Shown in pieces: positions 1-8,549 of a DNA stretch of 64,000 nt (positions are counted from its first letter, which is position 1; each line of letters starts with the position of its first letter). The position numbers were made by a program, and so were the translations under genes. The stretch is from the NCBI GenBank assembly GCA_038106445.1, contig JAYODU010000001.1, positions 248,001 through 312,000 of the forward strand, read 5' to 3'. Source of the stretch: Pseudemcibacter sp038106445 (lineage in GTDB: Bacteria > Pseudomonadota > Alphaproteobacteria > Sphingomonadales > Emcibacteraceae). The notes below the pieces were generated by a model. The model had not been told where the DNA came from. It was given only the letters and a program-made list of their open reading frames with translations, and ran no database searches.

Positions 1-20
1 TTATCTAAAAGTGGCTAATA

Positions 21-2030
21 ATGAACAATAATCATAATTTTTACCAATCTGTTACCAATTTAATCCAAAACAACCAAGTAAAACATGCAATAAAAGAACT
101 TTCTGAATTTCTGGATGATGCGCCGGATGATGAAACCGCATTATCATTGTTAAGTAGTGCGTATATGCGAAATGGCGACGGTGATAAAGCAATTGAAATC
201 AGTAAAATGGCAACGAAAAAACATCCGAATTCTTTTGCGGCGCATGCAGATTTGGGTTTTTTGTCTATGAAGCTAAAGAACGATAAACAGGCAATTTCTT
301 CATTTGAGAAAGCGGCCGATTTAAATAAAAATCTCTATCCGGCTTGGGCATTTTTGGAAAAATTATACTTTGATAACAAGCAATATCCTCAAGCTTTAAA
401 GGCCCTAGAAGAAGCGGAAAAAAATGATCCTTATGATGGCGACTACCGTAAAATGCAGCAGTCCATGAGTGAAGGTAATATTGCAAAGGCCGAACAAATA
501 GCCCGTTCTATGCTACAGAAACAACCGGGACACCCAAGAGCAGGATTTATGCTCGCATATATTGCCAGCACAGTTGAGGCACATGAACAACGCGCCGAAA
601 TATTAAGCCATTGTCTGGCTTATCATCCCGCTAATCAGATTTTAAGAAAAGAACTCATTAAATCTCTAGAGGAATTAGGAGAGTACAAACAAGCCCTTCA
701 AGAAGCAGAAACATTGGTCACTACTGAAAAAAGTTACATTAATTACTGGGTTTTAAGCCGTGTTTACGGCCATCTTGCTGATCATGAAGGCGCACTTAAA
801 ACGGCGGAAAAAGCAAGTGAATTGGTCAGCGATAACGATGAAGAAAGGGGCAAGGTAGATCTTCTACGTGGCCACGCGCTTAAGATACTGGGCAGGAGGG
901 AAGAAAGTGAAAAAGCTTATCAATCCTGTATTAAGAATACTCCGAACAATGGCGCTGGTTGGTGGGGGCTTGCTGATTTGAAAAATTATAAATTTTCTGA
1001 TGACGATAAAGATGTAATGGAAAAATTGGCTGATAATGAAAGTGCTGAGATGGCCCAAAGATGTCAGGCTGCATTCGCACTTGCCAAAGCCTATGAGAAT
1101 GATAAACAAAGCAAAAAAGCGTTTGAATGGTACAAAAGGGCAAATGATTTACGACCTGATATAGAGTTTGATCCGAAAAAAAATAAAGATTTTGGCGAGA
1201 AACTGCGTTCAGTTTTTAACCATAAAATGTTTAAAACAATAGCCAACCTTTCACATAAGGCACCAATCCCGATTTTTATTCTTGGCATGCCTCGGGCGGG
1301 ATCAACGTTGATAGAACAAATACTGTCTAGTCACAGTCAGATCGAAGGGACTATGGAACTGCCCACCTTGCCTAAACTTGAGCGATTAATAAAAATATTT
1401 GGCGGTAAAAAGTTCCAAAAACACTACCCTGAAAGTTTGCAGTATTTTTCGGTAGATGAACTATCTAACTTTGGGGATTCTTATATTGAAAGAACTAACA
1501 TATACAGAACCGGAAAATCCTATTTTATTGATAAACTGCCACCAAACTTTGAAAAAGTAGGGTTAATCCACAAGATTATGCCGCAAGCAATCATTATTGA
1601 TGCCCGGCGCCATCCTATGGATTGTGGCTATAGTGCTTTTAAGCAACATTTTGCCGCCGGTCATGAATATAGCTATAAACTCGAAAATATTGGAGATTAT
1701 TACAATGATTACCTTTTAATTATGGATCATTGGGATAAAGTGCTGCCGGGAAAAGTGCTTTGTGTACAATACGAAGATGTTGTCCATAAAACAGAAGAAA
1801 TGGTCAGAAAAATTCTGGATCATATCGGTGTGGAATTTGAAGAAAGCTGCCTTCGTTTCTTTGAGAATAAACGTGCTGTAAAAACAGCAAGCAGTGAACA
1901 GGTGCGTCAACCAATTTATACAAAGGGTATCGGTCAATGGAAGCCTGTGGAAAAGGAACTAGCACCGCTTATAAAAAGTCTGGGTTCTGAAACACTGGCA
2001 AGATTTGAAAAATATCTCCCTGTGGACTAA
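21..2030 (+). CDS. TPR-repeat sulfotransferase family protein
   Basis: A 669-residue protein in two parts. Roughly residues 5-390 are helical tetratricopeptide repeats (recurring A-x-x-x-Y/F and G-x-x-x-A patterns). The C-terminal third is a sulfotransferase domain with a PAPS-binding loop, PIFILGMPRAGSTLIEQ, near residue 420 and a second phosphosulfate-binding region, DARRHPMDCGYSAFKQH, near residue 530. Proteins of this build are presumed to move sulfate from PAPS to a protein or glycan held by the TPR part; the acceptor is unknown. No signal peptide is visible, so it is probably cytoplasmic. It ends 2 nt before the deaminase homologue, so the two may share a transcript. Only 20 bases lie upstream in the window and no clear Shine-Dalgarno is seen. 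Confidence 0.88.
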   Translation: MNNNHNFYQSVTNLIQNNQVKHAIKELSEFLDDAPDDETALSLLSSAYMRNGDGDKAIEISKMATKKHPNSFAAHADLGFLSMKLKNDKQAISSFEKAADLNKNLYPAWAFLEKLYFDNKQYPQALKALEEAEKNDPYDGDYRKMQQSMSEGNIAKAEQIARSMLQKQPGHPRAGFMLAYIASTVEAHEQRAEILSHCLAYHPANQILRKELIKSLEELGEYKQALQEAETLVTTEKSYINYWVLSRVYGHLADHEGALKTAEKASELVSDNDEERGKVDLLRGHALKILGRREESEKAYQSCIKNTPNNGAGWWGLADLKNYKFSDDDKDVMEKLADNESAEMAQRCQAAFALAKAYENDKQSKKAFEWYKRANDLRPDIEFDPKKNKDFGEKLRSVFNHKMFKTIANLSHKAPIPIFILGMPRAGSTLIEQILSSHSQIEGTMELPTLPKLERLIKIFGGKKFQKHYPESLQYFSVDELSNFGDSYIERTNIYRTGKSYFIDKLPPNFEKVGLIHKIMPQAIIIDARRHPMDCGYSAFKQHFAAGHEYSYKLENIGDYYNDYLLIMDHWDKVLPGKVLCVQYEDVVHKTEEMVRKILDHIGVEFEESCLRFFENKRAVKTASSEQVRQPIYTKGIGQWKPVEKELAPLIKSLGSETLARFEKYLPVD

Positions 2031-2032
2031 GG

Positions 2033-3565
2033 ATGAAACAGATGAATTTAAAAACAAAAGCTATAATTTCACTTTTATCTCTCCCGGTAATGATAGCGGC
2101 TTCCGCGTGTTCGCAGCAGGACCCTTTGGAAGCAAAAATTGTGGCAAAAATGGGAGAGTATGAAACCGCCAGGGCATTGATGATAGAACGAAATTATCTT
2201 TCCACTAATCCGATTACACGGGAAGAATGGGAAGCACTTTTTATATCAAACCCCGATGGACCGTTTTCAGAAACGGATTTCGAGCAGTTACAGGAACGTC
2301 AGACCAGCATAATTTTGCAGAGCAAAACAATTGCCGAAGAAAATTCGGTGATTGACCTGAATCTGCTACGCGATGATATTCCTGCGCTGGCAGATTTTTG
2401 TTATCAGATCCCGAAAGGTGGCATGCTTCATGTCCATCCATATGGCCTTTTCACACGTGAAATTGTCACTGAAATTCTGACAGAATATAACCCGGTTATT
2501 GAGCAGGAATATTTTATAACGACGGTCAAAAATCAAAATCAGGTGCTATATGATCATGAAATTGTTGCTCTTAGATCATTACCCGGGTCTTCAGCTTTTC
2601 TTGATTTGACGCCCGCTGAACAAAGCCTGTTTATAGACTTTTTCTTTCTGCCGACGGATCCGGTTTCCCATGATTTCACCCGATTTGACGCCATCTTTGC
2701 CTTTGTGATCTGGATGGTGGAAGATGATTTTCTGAACGAAAAAATGGAACGGCTCTATCTTGACTTCCTGCACCGTGCGGCTGATCACGGTATAAGCTAT
2801 ATCGAATTTACAAATGGTTATCCGGCAAGTCCGGCAAGCATTGAACTCCTGACAAGTTGGTCCGCCAAATTTCTGGAGGAAACGGGTGTTGTGGTACGTT
2901 GGAATTTAGGAATGGTGCGTTTCTTGCCCGGTGAGGTCATCGCCGACTATTTTAAATCGTGGAATGCGCTTCTGGCCGAAAATCCGACAGATGCCATTGT
3001 CGGGATAGATATGTATGCCATTGAACGGGGCAATCCGGCGCTTGAAAAAGCGCAGCATTCCTATGGGTACCTTGTTGGGTATAATAATGAACATGAAAAT
3101 CATCCGCTTGATATGACAATGCATTCCGGGGAAATGGGCGATCCGCGCAATGTGCGGGATGCTCTTATTATGGGTGTATCCCGTTTGGGGCATGGTGTAC
3201 TGCTTGATCAAGACCCCATTGCGATCGAATATGTACGCCGCCATAACATTGGTATTGAAATGAATATCAACAGTAATCACCAGCTGTCCGTCCATGATAA
3301 AAATAAAGCACCACACCCGTTTCTGAAATTCCTGCGGCTTGGAATTCCTGTCAGTCTTTCAACGGATAATGACGGAATATTTGATACCAACAGATCAAAA
3401 GAATGCATCGCCGCGGTCAGCACCACGGATGTCAGCTATAATGAACTTCGCGCCCTAAGTTATAACAGCATCACGACCAGCTTTGCATCAAATGCGACCA
3501 AACAGGTACTAATCAATGATCTGAATAGTCGCTTCATTGATTTTGAAAAAGAGTATGCAAACTAA
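2033..3565 (+). CDS. Adenosine deaminase-like lipoprotein
   Basis: A 510-residue amidohydrolase of the adenosine/AMP deaminase fold with a lipoprotein signal (IAASAC, Cys26). Expected zinc and catalytic residues are present: His133-x-His135 in LHVH, HSGE at 364-367 (general acid Glu367), His387 in RLGHG, and STDND with Asp445/Asp447. It should therefore hydrolyse an adenine-type nucleoside to the hypoxanthine form, outside the cytoplasmic membrane. Substrate (adenosine, 5'-deoxyadenosine or 5'-methylthioadenosine) cannot be read from sequence. The AAGG Shine-Dalgarno abuts ATG 2033 but sits 9 nt from an in-frame ATG at 2042, which is the likelier start. The 3' end overlaps the convergent permease gene by 4 nt. 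It flanks a nucleoside-salvage gene set. Confidence 0.82.
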   Translation: MKQMNLKTKAIISLLSLPVMIAASACSQQDPLEAKIVAKMGEYETARALMIERNYLSTNPITREEWEALFISNPDGPFSETDFEQLQERQTSIILQSKTIAEENSVIDLNLLRDDIPALADFCYQIPKGGMLHVHPYGLFTREIVTEILTEYNPVIEQEYFITTVKNQNQVLYDHEIVALRSLPGSSAFLDLTPAEQSLFIDFFFLPTDPVSHDFTRFDAIFAFVIWMVEDDFLNEKMERLYLDFLHRAADHGISYIEFTNGYPASPASIELLTSWSAKFLEETGVVVRWNLGMVRFLPGEVIADYFKSWNALLAENPTDAIVGIDMYAIERGNPALEKAQHSYGYLVGYNNEHENHPLDMTMHSGEMGDPRNVRDALIMGVSRLGHGVLLDQDPIAIEYVRRHNIGIEMNINSNHQLSVHDKNKAPHPFLKFLRLGIPVSLSTDNDGIFDTNRSKECIAAVSTTDVSYNELRALSYNSITTSFASNATKQVLINDLNSRFIDFEKEYAN

Positions 3566-4374
3566 CCTTTAAGTGCACCTGCGGTCAGGCCTTGCACAAT
3601 AAATTTCTGTATATAGGCAAAAAATAGGCAGACAGGAATTAAAGCAAGGATCATCGCCGCCGCCATCTGCCCCCAGTCCACAGAAAATTTGGTGACAAAG
3701 TTCATAATGCCCGCCGGAAATGTCATTTGCGATTGACGGCTGATAAACATAAGTGCAAATAAAAGCTCAGACCATGCGGCGGTAAAGACAAACCCCAACG
3801 TTGCCCCGATCCCGGGCAGGCAAAGTGGCAATGTTACTTTTTCGAGCGCCTGCAGCCGCGTGCATCCGTCAATCATCGCCGCTTCTTCAAGCTCCATTGG
3901 TGTGCCATCGTAAAAGGATTGCATCAGAAAACAGGCAAAGGGCAGATTAAATGCCGTATAAACGAGTATCAGTCCGCTGATACTATCGACCAGATTTATA
4001 TAGGTAAGCACATTATAAATAGGGGCAATAACCATAACTATCGGGAACATTTGCGTAAGCAGTAAAATAATCAGCAGGGTTACTTTCCCCTGAAAGTGAA
4101 ACCTGGAAAGGGCATATCCACCGAGTACGGCAAATATCGTCACCAATGCGGCAGTGGTGATGGAAACAATAAAACTGTTTAAAAAATAATCGGGAAAACT
4201 GCCTTCAACCAGCACGGCATAATAATGATCCCAGGTAATATTGCTGGGCCAAGCCACAATCCCTTCCGAATAAAGCAACCGGTCCGGCGTGATGGATATT
4301 TTAAACATCCAGAAAACGGGAAACAGGGTAAAGGTGAGGAAGCCGATGATAAAGGGATATTTCAAAATTTTCAT
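3562..4374 (-). CDS. ABC sugar-type transporter permease (MalG-like)
   Basis: A 270-residue inner-membrane protein with about six hydrophobic segments and the permease cytoplasmic loop EEAAMIDGCTRLQALEKVTLP (EAA motif, about residues 160-180), which docks on the ATPase. This is the second permease of a CUT1-type (MalFGK family) importer. It follows the MalF-like gene with a 1-nt overlap and the two must form a heterodimer. Substrate is unknown. CUT1 systems usually carry oligosaccharides or glycerol-phosphate compounds, but the neighbours here point to nucleoside or thioribose salvage. Confidence 0.88.
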   Translation of the reverse strand: MKILKYPFIIGFLTFTLFPVFWMFKISITPDRLLYSEGIVAWPSNITWDHYYAVLVEGSFPDYFLNSFIVSITTAALVTIFAVLGGYALSRFHFQGKVTLLIILLLTQMFPIVMVIAPIYNVLTYINLVDSISGLILVYTAFNLPFACFLMQSFYDGTPMELEEAAMIDGCTRLQALEKVTLPLCLPGIGATLGFVFTAAWSELLFALMFISRQSQMTFPAGIMNFVTKFSVDWGQMAAAMILALIPVCLFFAYIQKFIVQGLTAGALKG

Positions 4375-5249
4375 CAGATATATACCTTCATTTTCCGGCG
4401 AATATGACCAAGGGTAAACCCGTAAATCATCAGCATGAACAGCAGCGCAATTGAAAGAACGGATGCATAGCCGAAATCCATTTTCTGATACGCGGTATCA
4501 TATATATATGTGGCGACAATCTGTGTCGAATTTGCCGGGCCGCCATTTGTCATCACTATGATAATTTCTGCAAAATTCGCAATCCAGATCGCCCGCATCA
4601 TAAGCGTGATTATAATTGTCGGCGCGATAAGCGGCACCGTGATATGGCGAAACGCCTTAAGCCCGCTGATACCATCCATGCTGGCGGCTTCAAATATTTC
4701 TTTGGGAATGGACCGCAGGGCGGCAAGCAGCATAATCGTAAAAAAGGGAATGCCAAACCACACATTGGCGGTAATAGGCCCCCACATGGCGTGATCAGGA
4801 TCACTGAGAATATTTTCAGGTATATCCATAAAACCAAGCCATTCAAACAGGTAAGGAAGCGGCCCGGTAACCGGATTAAACATCCAGACCCACATCAGCC
4901 CGATCAGAAATGAAGGTACCGCCCATGGCACAAAAAGAACCGGTTGAATAAATTTTATACCGCGAAATCCGTTATGAAGCAAAAGCGCGAGCGCAAGACC
5001 CAGTGTAAATTGGAAAAAAAGTGACGCGCTGGTCCAGAATAATGTATTAACAAGGCTTGTTAGAAATATCTCGTCTTCGCTTAAAATACGGAGGAATTGA
5101 TCAAAGCCGACAAAGTCACGGGTTCCGGAAATCAGGTCAAAATTATAAAAGGCATAAGATATGCCCGTGACCAGCGGAACAAGCACCAGCAACAGAATAA
5201 AAAGAAGCATTGGTGCAAGATATAGCCATGGTTCAAACGATTTAATCAT
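4374..5249 (-). CDS. ABC sugar-type transporter permease (MalF-like)
   Basis: A 291-residue permease with six predicted membrane segments and the EAA loop EAASMDGISGLKAFRHITVP near residues 185-205. It pairs with the MalG-like permease downstream and overlaps the end of the binding-protein gene by 8 nt, consistent with translational coupling in one transcript: binding protein, MalF-like, MalG-like. The ATPase is not in this run of genes; the nearest candidate is the MalK/UgpC-like gene at 7445-8506, beyond two plus-strand genes. Confidence 0.88.
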   Translation of the reverse strand: MIKSFEPWLYLAPMLLFILLLVLVPLVTGISYAFYNFDLISGTRDFVGFDQFLRILSEDEIFLTSLVNTLFWTSASLFFQFTLGLALALLLHNGFRGIKFIQPVLFVPWAVPSFLIGLMWVWMFNPVTGPLPYLFEWLGFMDIPENILSDPDHAMWGPITANVWFGIPFFTIMLLAALRSIPKEIFEAASMDGISGLKAFRHITVPLIAPTIIITLMMRAIWIANFAEIIIVMTNGGPANSTQIVATYIYDTAYQKMDFGYASVLSIALLFMLMIYGFTLGHIRRKMKVYI

Positions 5250-6525
5250 GGTTATTAAGCCACCTTTTTTGTGAAGCCGTCAGAAAATCCGCCCACATTT
5301 TTGCGGTTTCTTCCGGGGTTTTTTCACCAAGCATCATGGCCTGTCCGCTTTGGACAACCTGAATACTGTCAAATTCGGCAATGTCCGATAAATGGTTGGG
5401 ATTAATCATATAATCCCACCGGTCATCCTGTGTGCTTTGAAGCCAGCCAGCACCAATTTCACCCTGATCGAATATTTCACTGGCCAGTTCACTGTATATA
5501 GGCACCAGACCCGCCCTTGTTGCCCATTCCTGATGATTTTCACGTTTCAGTAAGTGTTCAACCAATTTGAAGGCTGCTTCCTTTTTGGGGGATTGTTCAA
5601 ATACCGACCAGCCGATATAGCCCAGATGTGGAAATGATTTTCCGCTTGGGCCCAGCGGCATAGGAATGGACGCTATATCGCCTTCATCCATGCGTTGGCG
5701 AAGCCCATTAAGGGCATCGGGCGTTTGGTGGAGCATGGCGCAGGTTTCTGAATAAAATCCTGAAACGGTTTCATTAAAGCCCCAGTTCAGGCTGTCTTGC
5801 GGCGCATAGCCGTTTTTATAAATATCCCGTATCAGCGTAAGCCCGTCAATCGCCCCCTGGTTATAAAAGGTGCTGTTGCCTTCCGCGTCAAAAAATGCGT
5901 TTGATCCGTTCATGGTGGTCATGATCCAGTAATAAAAAACGGCGCCGCCACGCCCGCCATGATGGCAATAACCGGAAACACCAGGGAGTTCAGAAATTTT
6001 GGCGGCGGTCTGGTATAATTCATCCATGGTAAGGGGCGGTTTTTCAATCCCGGCGCGGGCAAACAGTTTTTTATTATAAAGAAGCGCACGAAGATAATAA
6101 CCATAGGGGATAGTATAAATTTTATCGCCAATGCTGCCGTATTTGAATGTATCCGGTTCAATATCATCATCAAACCCGGTGTTTGCGACAAAGTCGGACA
6201 TATCGGCAATCTGTCCCGCACTTACGTACCTTGCGAGCCAGAAATCCGGCATTTCAATAACATCGGGGATTTGCCCGCCTGCAACCATCATGCTGAGCTT
6301 TTCAAATGCCTGCCCCCATGAAAGCGATATGACATCAACCTTAAGCCCGGGGTTATCCGCTTCAAACCGGTCAAGCTGCGCCCTTAGCAGGCCCGTTCTG
6401 TCCGCGGATGTATTAACCTCAACAATCAGAAGATTATTCGGGTCCCGGTCCTTATCATCAAAGAACGCCTGCCAGGCAACAAAACCCAGCACAACAATGA
6501 CAAAACTGAAGGCGGCCCTGATCAT
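5242..6525 (-). CDS. ABC transporter solute-binding protein, family 1
   Basis: A 427-residue extracellular solute-binding protein. The N-terminus is a hydrophobic stretch (about residues 4-22) without a lipobox Cys or obvious signal-peptidase site, so it is probably held in the membrane by an uncleaved anchor. The rest has family features such as WGQAFEKLSMMVAGGQIPDV near residue 70 and a C-terminal helical lobe ending in WADFLTASQKRW. It delivers ligand to the two permeases encoded directly downstream. The Shine-Dalgarno (AAGGGA) lies 9 nt upstream of the ATG inside one copy of a 23-nt imperfect direct repeat. Ligand not predictable from sequence. Confidence 0.87.
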   Translation of the reverse strand: MIRAAFSFVIVVLGFVAWQAFFDDKDRDPNNLLIVEVNTSADRTGLLRAQLDRFEADNPGLKVDVISLSWGQAFEKLSMMVAGGQIPDVIEMPDFWLARYVSAGQIADMSDFVANTGFDDDIEPDTFKYGSIGDKIYTIPYGYYLRALLYNKKLFARAGIEKPPLTMDELYQTAAKISELPGVSGYCHHGGRGGAVFYYWIMTTMNGSNAFFDAEGNSTFYNQGAIDGLTLIRDIYKNGYAPQDSLNWGFNETVSGFYSETCAMLHQTPDALNGLRQRMDEGDIASIPMPLGPSGKSFPHLGYIGWSVFEQSPKKEAAFKLVEHLLKRENHQEWATRAGLVPIYSELASEIFDQGEIGAGWLQSTQDDRWDYMINPNHLSDIAEFDSIQVVQSGQAMMLGEKTPEETAKMWADFLTASQKRWLNNHD

Positions 6526-6528
6526 AAT

Positions 6529-6591
6529 TTGAAATCCCTTTTATTTATATTAGCGGGGGAAATCCAAATTGAAATTCCTTTTTTTATATTT
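6529..6591. repeat. Imperfect 23-nt direct repeat in a divergent promoter region
   Basis: Two similar stretches, 6529-6551 and 6569-6591, both read TTGAAAT(C/T)CC followed by a T-rich run ending in TATATT, with start points 40 nt apart. They sit between the divergently transcribed binding protein and phosphoribosyltransferase genes. The first copy covers the binding-protein ribosome-binding site. This could be a duplicated regulator site or chance AT-rich similarity. Confidence 0.35.
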
Positions 6592-6630
6592 GGCGTTATA
6601 CTTTCCATTCAGACACGAAATAATGGTTGC

Positions 6631-7209
6631 ATGATGGATAAAGTATATATTTCGGCGGAAGAACTGCTTTCCGCATCGTTTAAATTGGGGGAAATGATCA
6701 TTCGGGACGGCTTTAGGCCCGATTTTATCGTTGGTGTATGGCGGGGCGGCACACCGGTGGGGATCGCGGTGCAGGAACTTCTGGATTTCTGCCATATCAA
6801 AACCGATCATATTGCCATCCGCACGTCAAGCTATACCGGCATCGCCCAGCAGGAAAGCCAGGTGAAGGTTTACGGGCTTCATTACCTGATTGAAAATATG
6901 AACTGTGATAACAGTCTGCTGATCCTCGATGATGTGTTTGACAGCGGTCGCAGCGTCAAGGCCATCATCCATGAGCTTGAAGTTCAAATGCGCCGCAACA
7001 TGGCGTCTGATGTGCGTGTGGGCACGGTTTATTATAAACCGAGCAAGAACCTGACCGACCGCATCCCCAATTATTATGTCCATAAAACCGAAGACTGGCT
7101 TGTTTTTCCGCATGAGCTTAAGGGCCTTACCGACGATGAAATCATGCAGTCCTGCAAACCGGACCGTGACATGCTGGTAAAATTACGCGCGCAGTGCGAA
7201 CAGAAATAA
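6631..7209 (+). CDS. Purine-type phosphoribosyltransferase
   Basis: A 192-residue type I phosphoribosyltransferase when started at ATG 6631 (6634 is equally possible). The open frame continues 34 codons upstream, but that stretch is hydrophobic and unlike the family. The PRPP-binding motif is LLILDDVFDSGRSVKAII near residue 100. An earlier loop, VGVWRGGTPVG, resembles the N-terminal part of hypoxanthine/xanthine-guanine phosphoribosyltransferases. Such enzymes join a free purine base to PRPP to give a nucleotide. It is divergent from the ABC transporter genes and lies inside a run of genes expected to release hypoxanthine or adenine, which fits base recapture. The exact base is not predictable. 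Confidence 0.75.
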   Translation: MMDKVYISAEELLSASFKLGEMIIRDGFRPDFIVGVWRGGTPVGIAVQELLDFCHIKTDHIAIRTSSYTGIAQQESQVKVYGLHYLIENMNCDNSLLILDDVFDSGRSVKAIIHELEVQMRRNMASDVRVGTVYYKPSKNLTDRIPNYYVHKTEDWLVFPHELKGLTDDEIMQSCKPDRDMLVKLRAQCEQK

Positions 7210-7228
7210 ACTAATTGGGGTGGATATT

Positions 7229-7414
7229 ATGAGAAAGAAACGCAAAATTTCGACGTTGGTCTCTAAAAATCAGGAAATTTCTCGTTCACTTTCGATTTAT
7301 TGGATTACAGCAGTATTATTTGGTTTTCTAACTTTTCTAACCCTTCCAGGCGCAATATATTTTTTCCCAAGTTTCGATATGGTTCAGGCTTTGGTTGTTT
7401 TATTATGTCGGTAA
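7229..7414 (+). CDS. Small membrane protein, unknown
   Basis: A 61-residue open frame. The Shine-Dalgarno TGGGGTGG ends 5 nt before ATG 7229, which favours this start over GTG 7220. It has a basic N-terminus (MRKKRK) and a hydrophobic segment at about residues 24-45, possibly a hairpin of two short helices. It is not a family I recognise. It starts 19 nt after the phosphoribosyltransferase and could be its partner or a by-stander. Coding status is uncertain, but the ribosome-binding site is good. Confidence 0.4.
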   Translation: MRKKRKISTLVSKNQEISRSLSIYWITAVLFGFLTFLTLPGAIYFFPSFDMVQALVVLLCR

Positions 7415-7444
7415 AAGGCATCATATATTTAAAGAAAGTTGTAG

Positions 7445-8506
7445 CTAAACCACATCCCCGCTCTCCCCATCAAAGAGATGGAGTTTTGAGGCGTTGACCT
7501 TGATCCGGTATGTGCCGCCCACATCAATGGGGTGGTCGGGGTCGGTGACGATGGTGATTTTCGCGCCACCCAGTTCGGCGATGATGTTTTTCTGGTTGCC
7601 GATATATTCACTGACCAATATTTTGACATTAAGATCGCCTGTGTCATCGAACATGATGTCTTCCGGTCTTATCCCGAGATCAATTTTGCACCCTGTTTCA
7701 ACGGTGTGATCAAGCGCGATCATGAAATTGGTGCCGCTGGCGTATATCGCCCCGTTTTCTTCAATGATTGTCGCGGGGAGGAAATTCATCCTCGGGCTGC
7801 CGATAAAACCGGCAACAAATTTATTGGCGGGACGTTCAAATATTTCTTCCGGTGTGCCAGCCTGCTGAATGATGCCGTCATGCATGATGATGATCCGGTC
7901 GCCCAGGGTCATGGCTTCCACCTGGTCATGGGTCACATAGACCATATTTTTTTTAAGCCGTTGATGCAGCAATGAAAGTTCCACCCGCATGCCGCCCCGA
8001 AGCGCGGCATCAAGGTTTGAAAGCGGTTCATCAAACAGGAATATGTCACTGTCCTTGACCACGGCACGGCCGATGGCGACCCGTTGGCGTTGCCCACCGG
8101 ACAGATCCTTGGGCCGTCGCCCTAACAAATCGCCGATTTCAAGCATGTTGGCGACCGCTTTCACCCGCGTTTCAATGTCCGCTTTTGATGCACCCGCGAT
8201 TTTTAGCGAAAAGCCGATATTTTCCGCGACCGACATATGGGGATATAGGGCATAATTCTGAAACACCATCGCCATGCTGCGGTTCTTGGGCGCGCGGGCG
8301 GTGATGTCTGTCCCGTCAACCAGTATTTCACCCGCCGTCGCATCCTCCAGCCCCGCAAGCAGGCGCAGCGTGGTTGATTTCCCGCATCCCGACGGCCCGA
8401 CTAGCACGGTAAATTCCCCGTCTTCCATGGTCAGGTTGATGGCTTTCAAGACATCCACCACCCCGTCATAGCTTTTGGTCAGGTTTCTAAGTTCAATTTT
8501 CGGCAA
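7445..8506 (-). CDS. ABC transporter ATPase (MalK/UgpC-like)
   Basis: A 353-residue ATPase with Walker A GPSGCGKST, Q-loop VFQNYALYPHM, signature LSGGQRQRVAIGRA, Walker B DIFLFDEPLSNLD and H-loop VTHD, followed by the OB-fold regulatory domain typical of MalK/UgpC. The frame extends upstream to 8578, but a TTG at 8506 has AGGA 8 nt upstream, gives the normal family N-terminus (PKIELRNLTKSYDG) and avoids overlap with the preceding gene. It is probably the energiser of the permeases at 3562-5249. In this arrangement it is transcribed with the sulfur and nucleoside salvage genes, tying transport to that pathway. Confidence 0.88.
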   Translation of the reverse strand: MPKIELRNLTKSYDGVVDVLKAINLTMEDGEFTVLVGPSGCGKSTTLRLLAGLEDATAGEILVDGTDITARAPKNRSMAMVFQNYALYPHMSVAENIGFSLKIAGASKADIETRVKAVANMLEIGDLLGRRPKDLSGGQRQRVAIGRAVVKDSDIFLFDEPLSNLDAALRGGMRVELSLLHQRLKKNMVYVTHDQVEAMTLGDRIIIMHDGIIQQAGTPEEIFERPANKFVAGFIGSPRMNFLPATIIEENGAIYASGTNFMIALDHTVETGCKIDLGIRPEDIMFDDTGDLNVKILVSEYIGNQKNIIAELGGAKITIVTDPDHPIDVGGTYRIKVNASKLHLFDGESGDVV

Positions 8507-8549
8507 ATTGTTTTCCTTGTTATTGTTTTCTTGCCTTTTCACATATTCC

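Noticed and set aside
2906..3316. 136-codon frame on the minus strand
   Set aside because: Shadow of the deaminase-like gene covering its catalytic motifs.
7532..7975. 147-codon frame on the plus strand
   Set aside because: Antisense shadow of the ABC ATPase gene.
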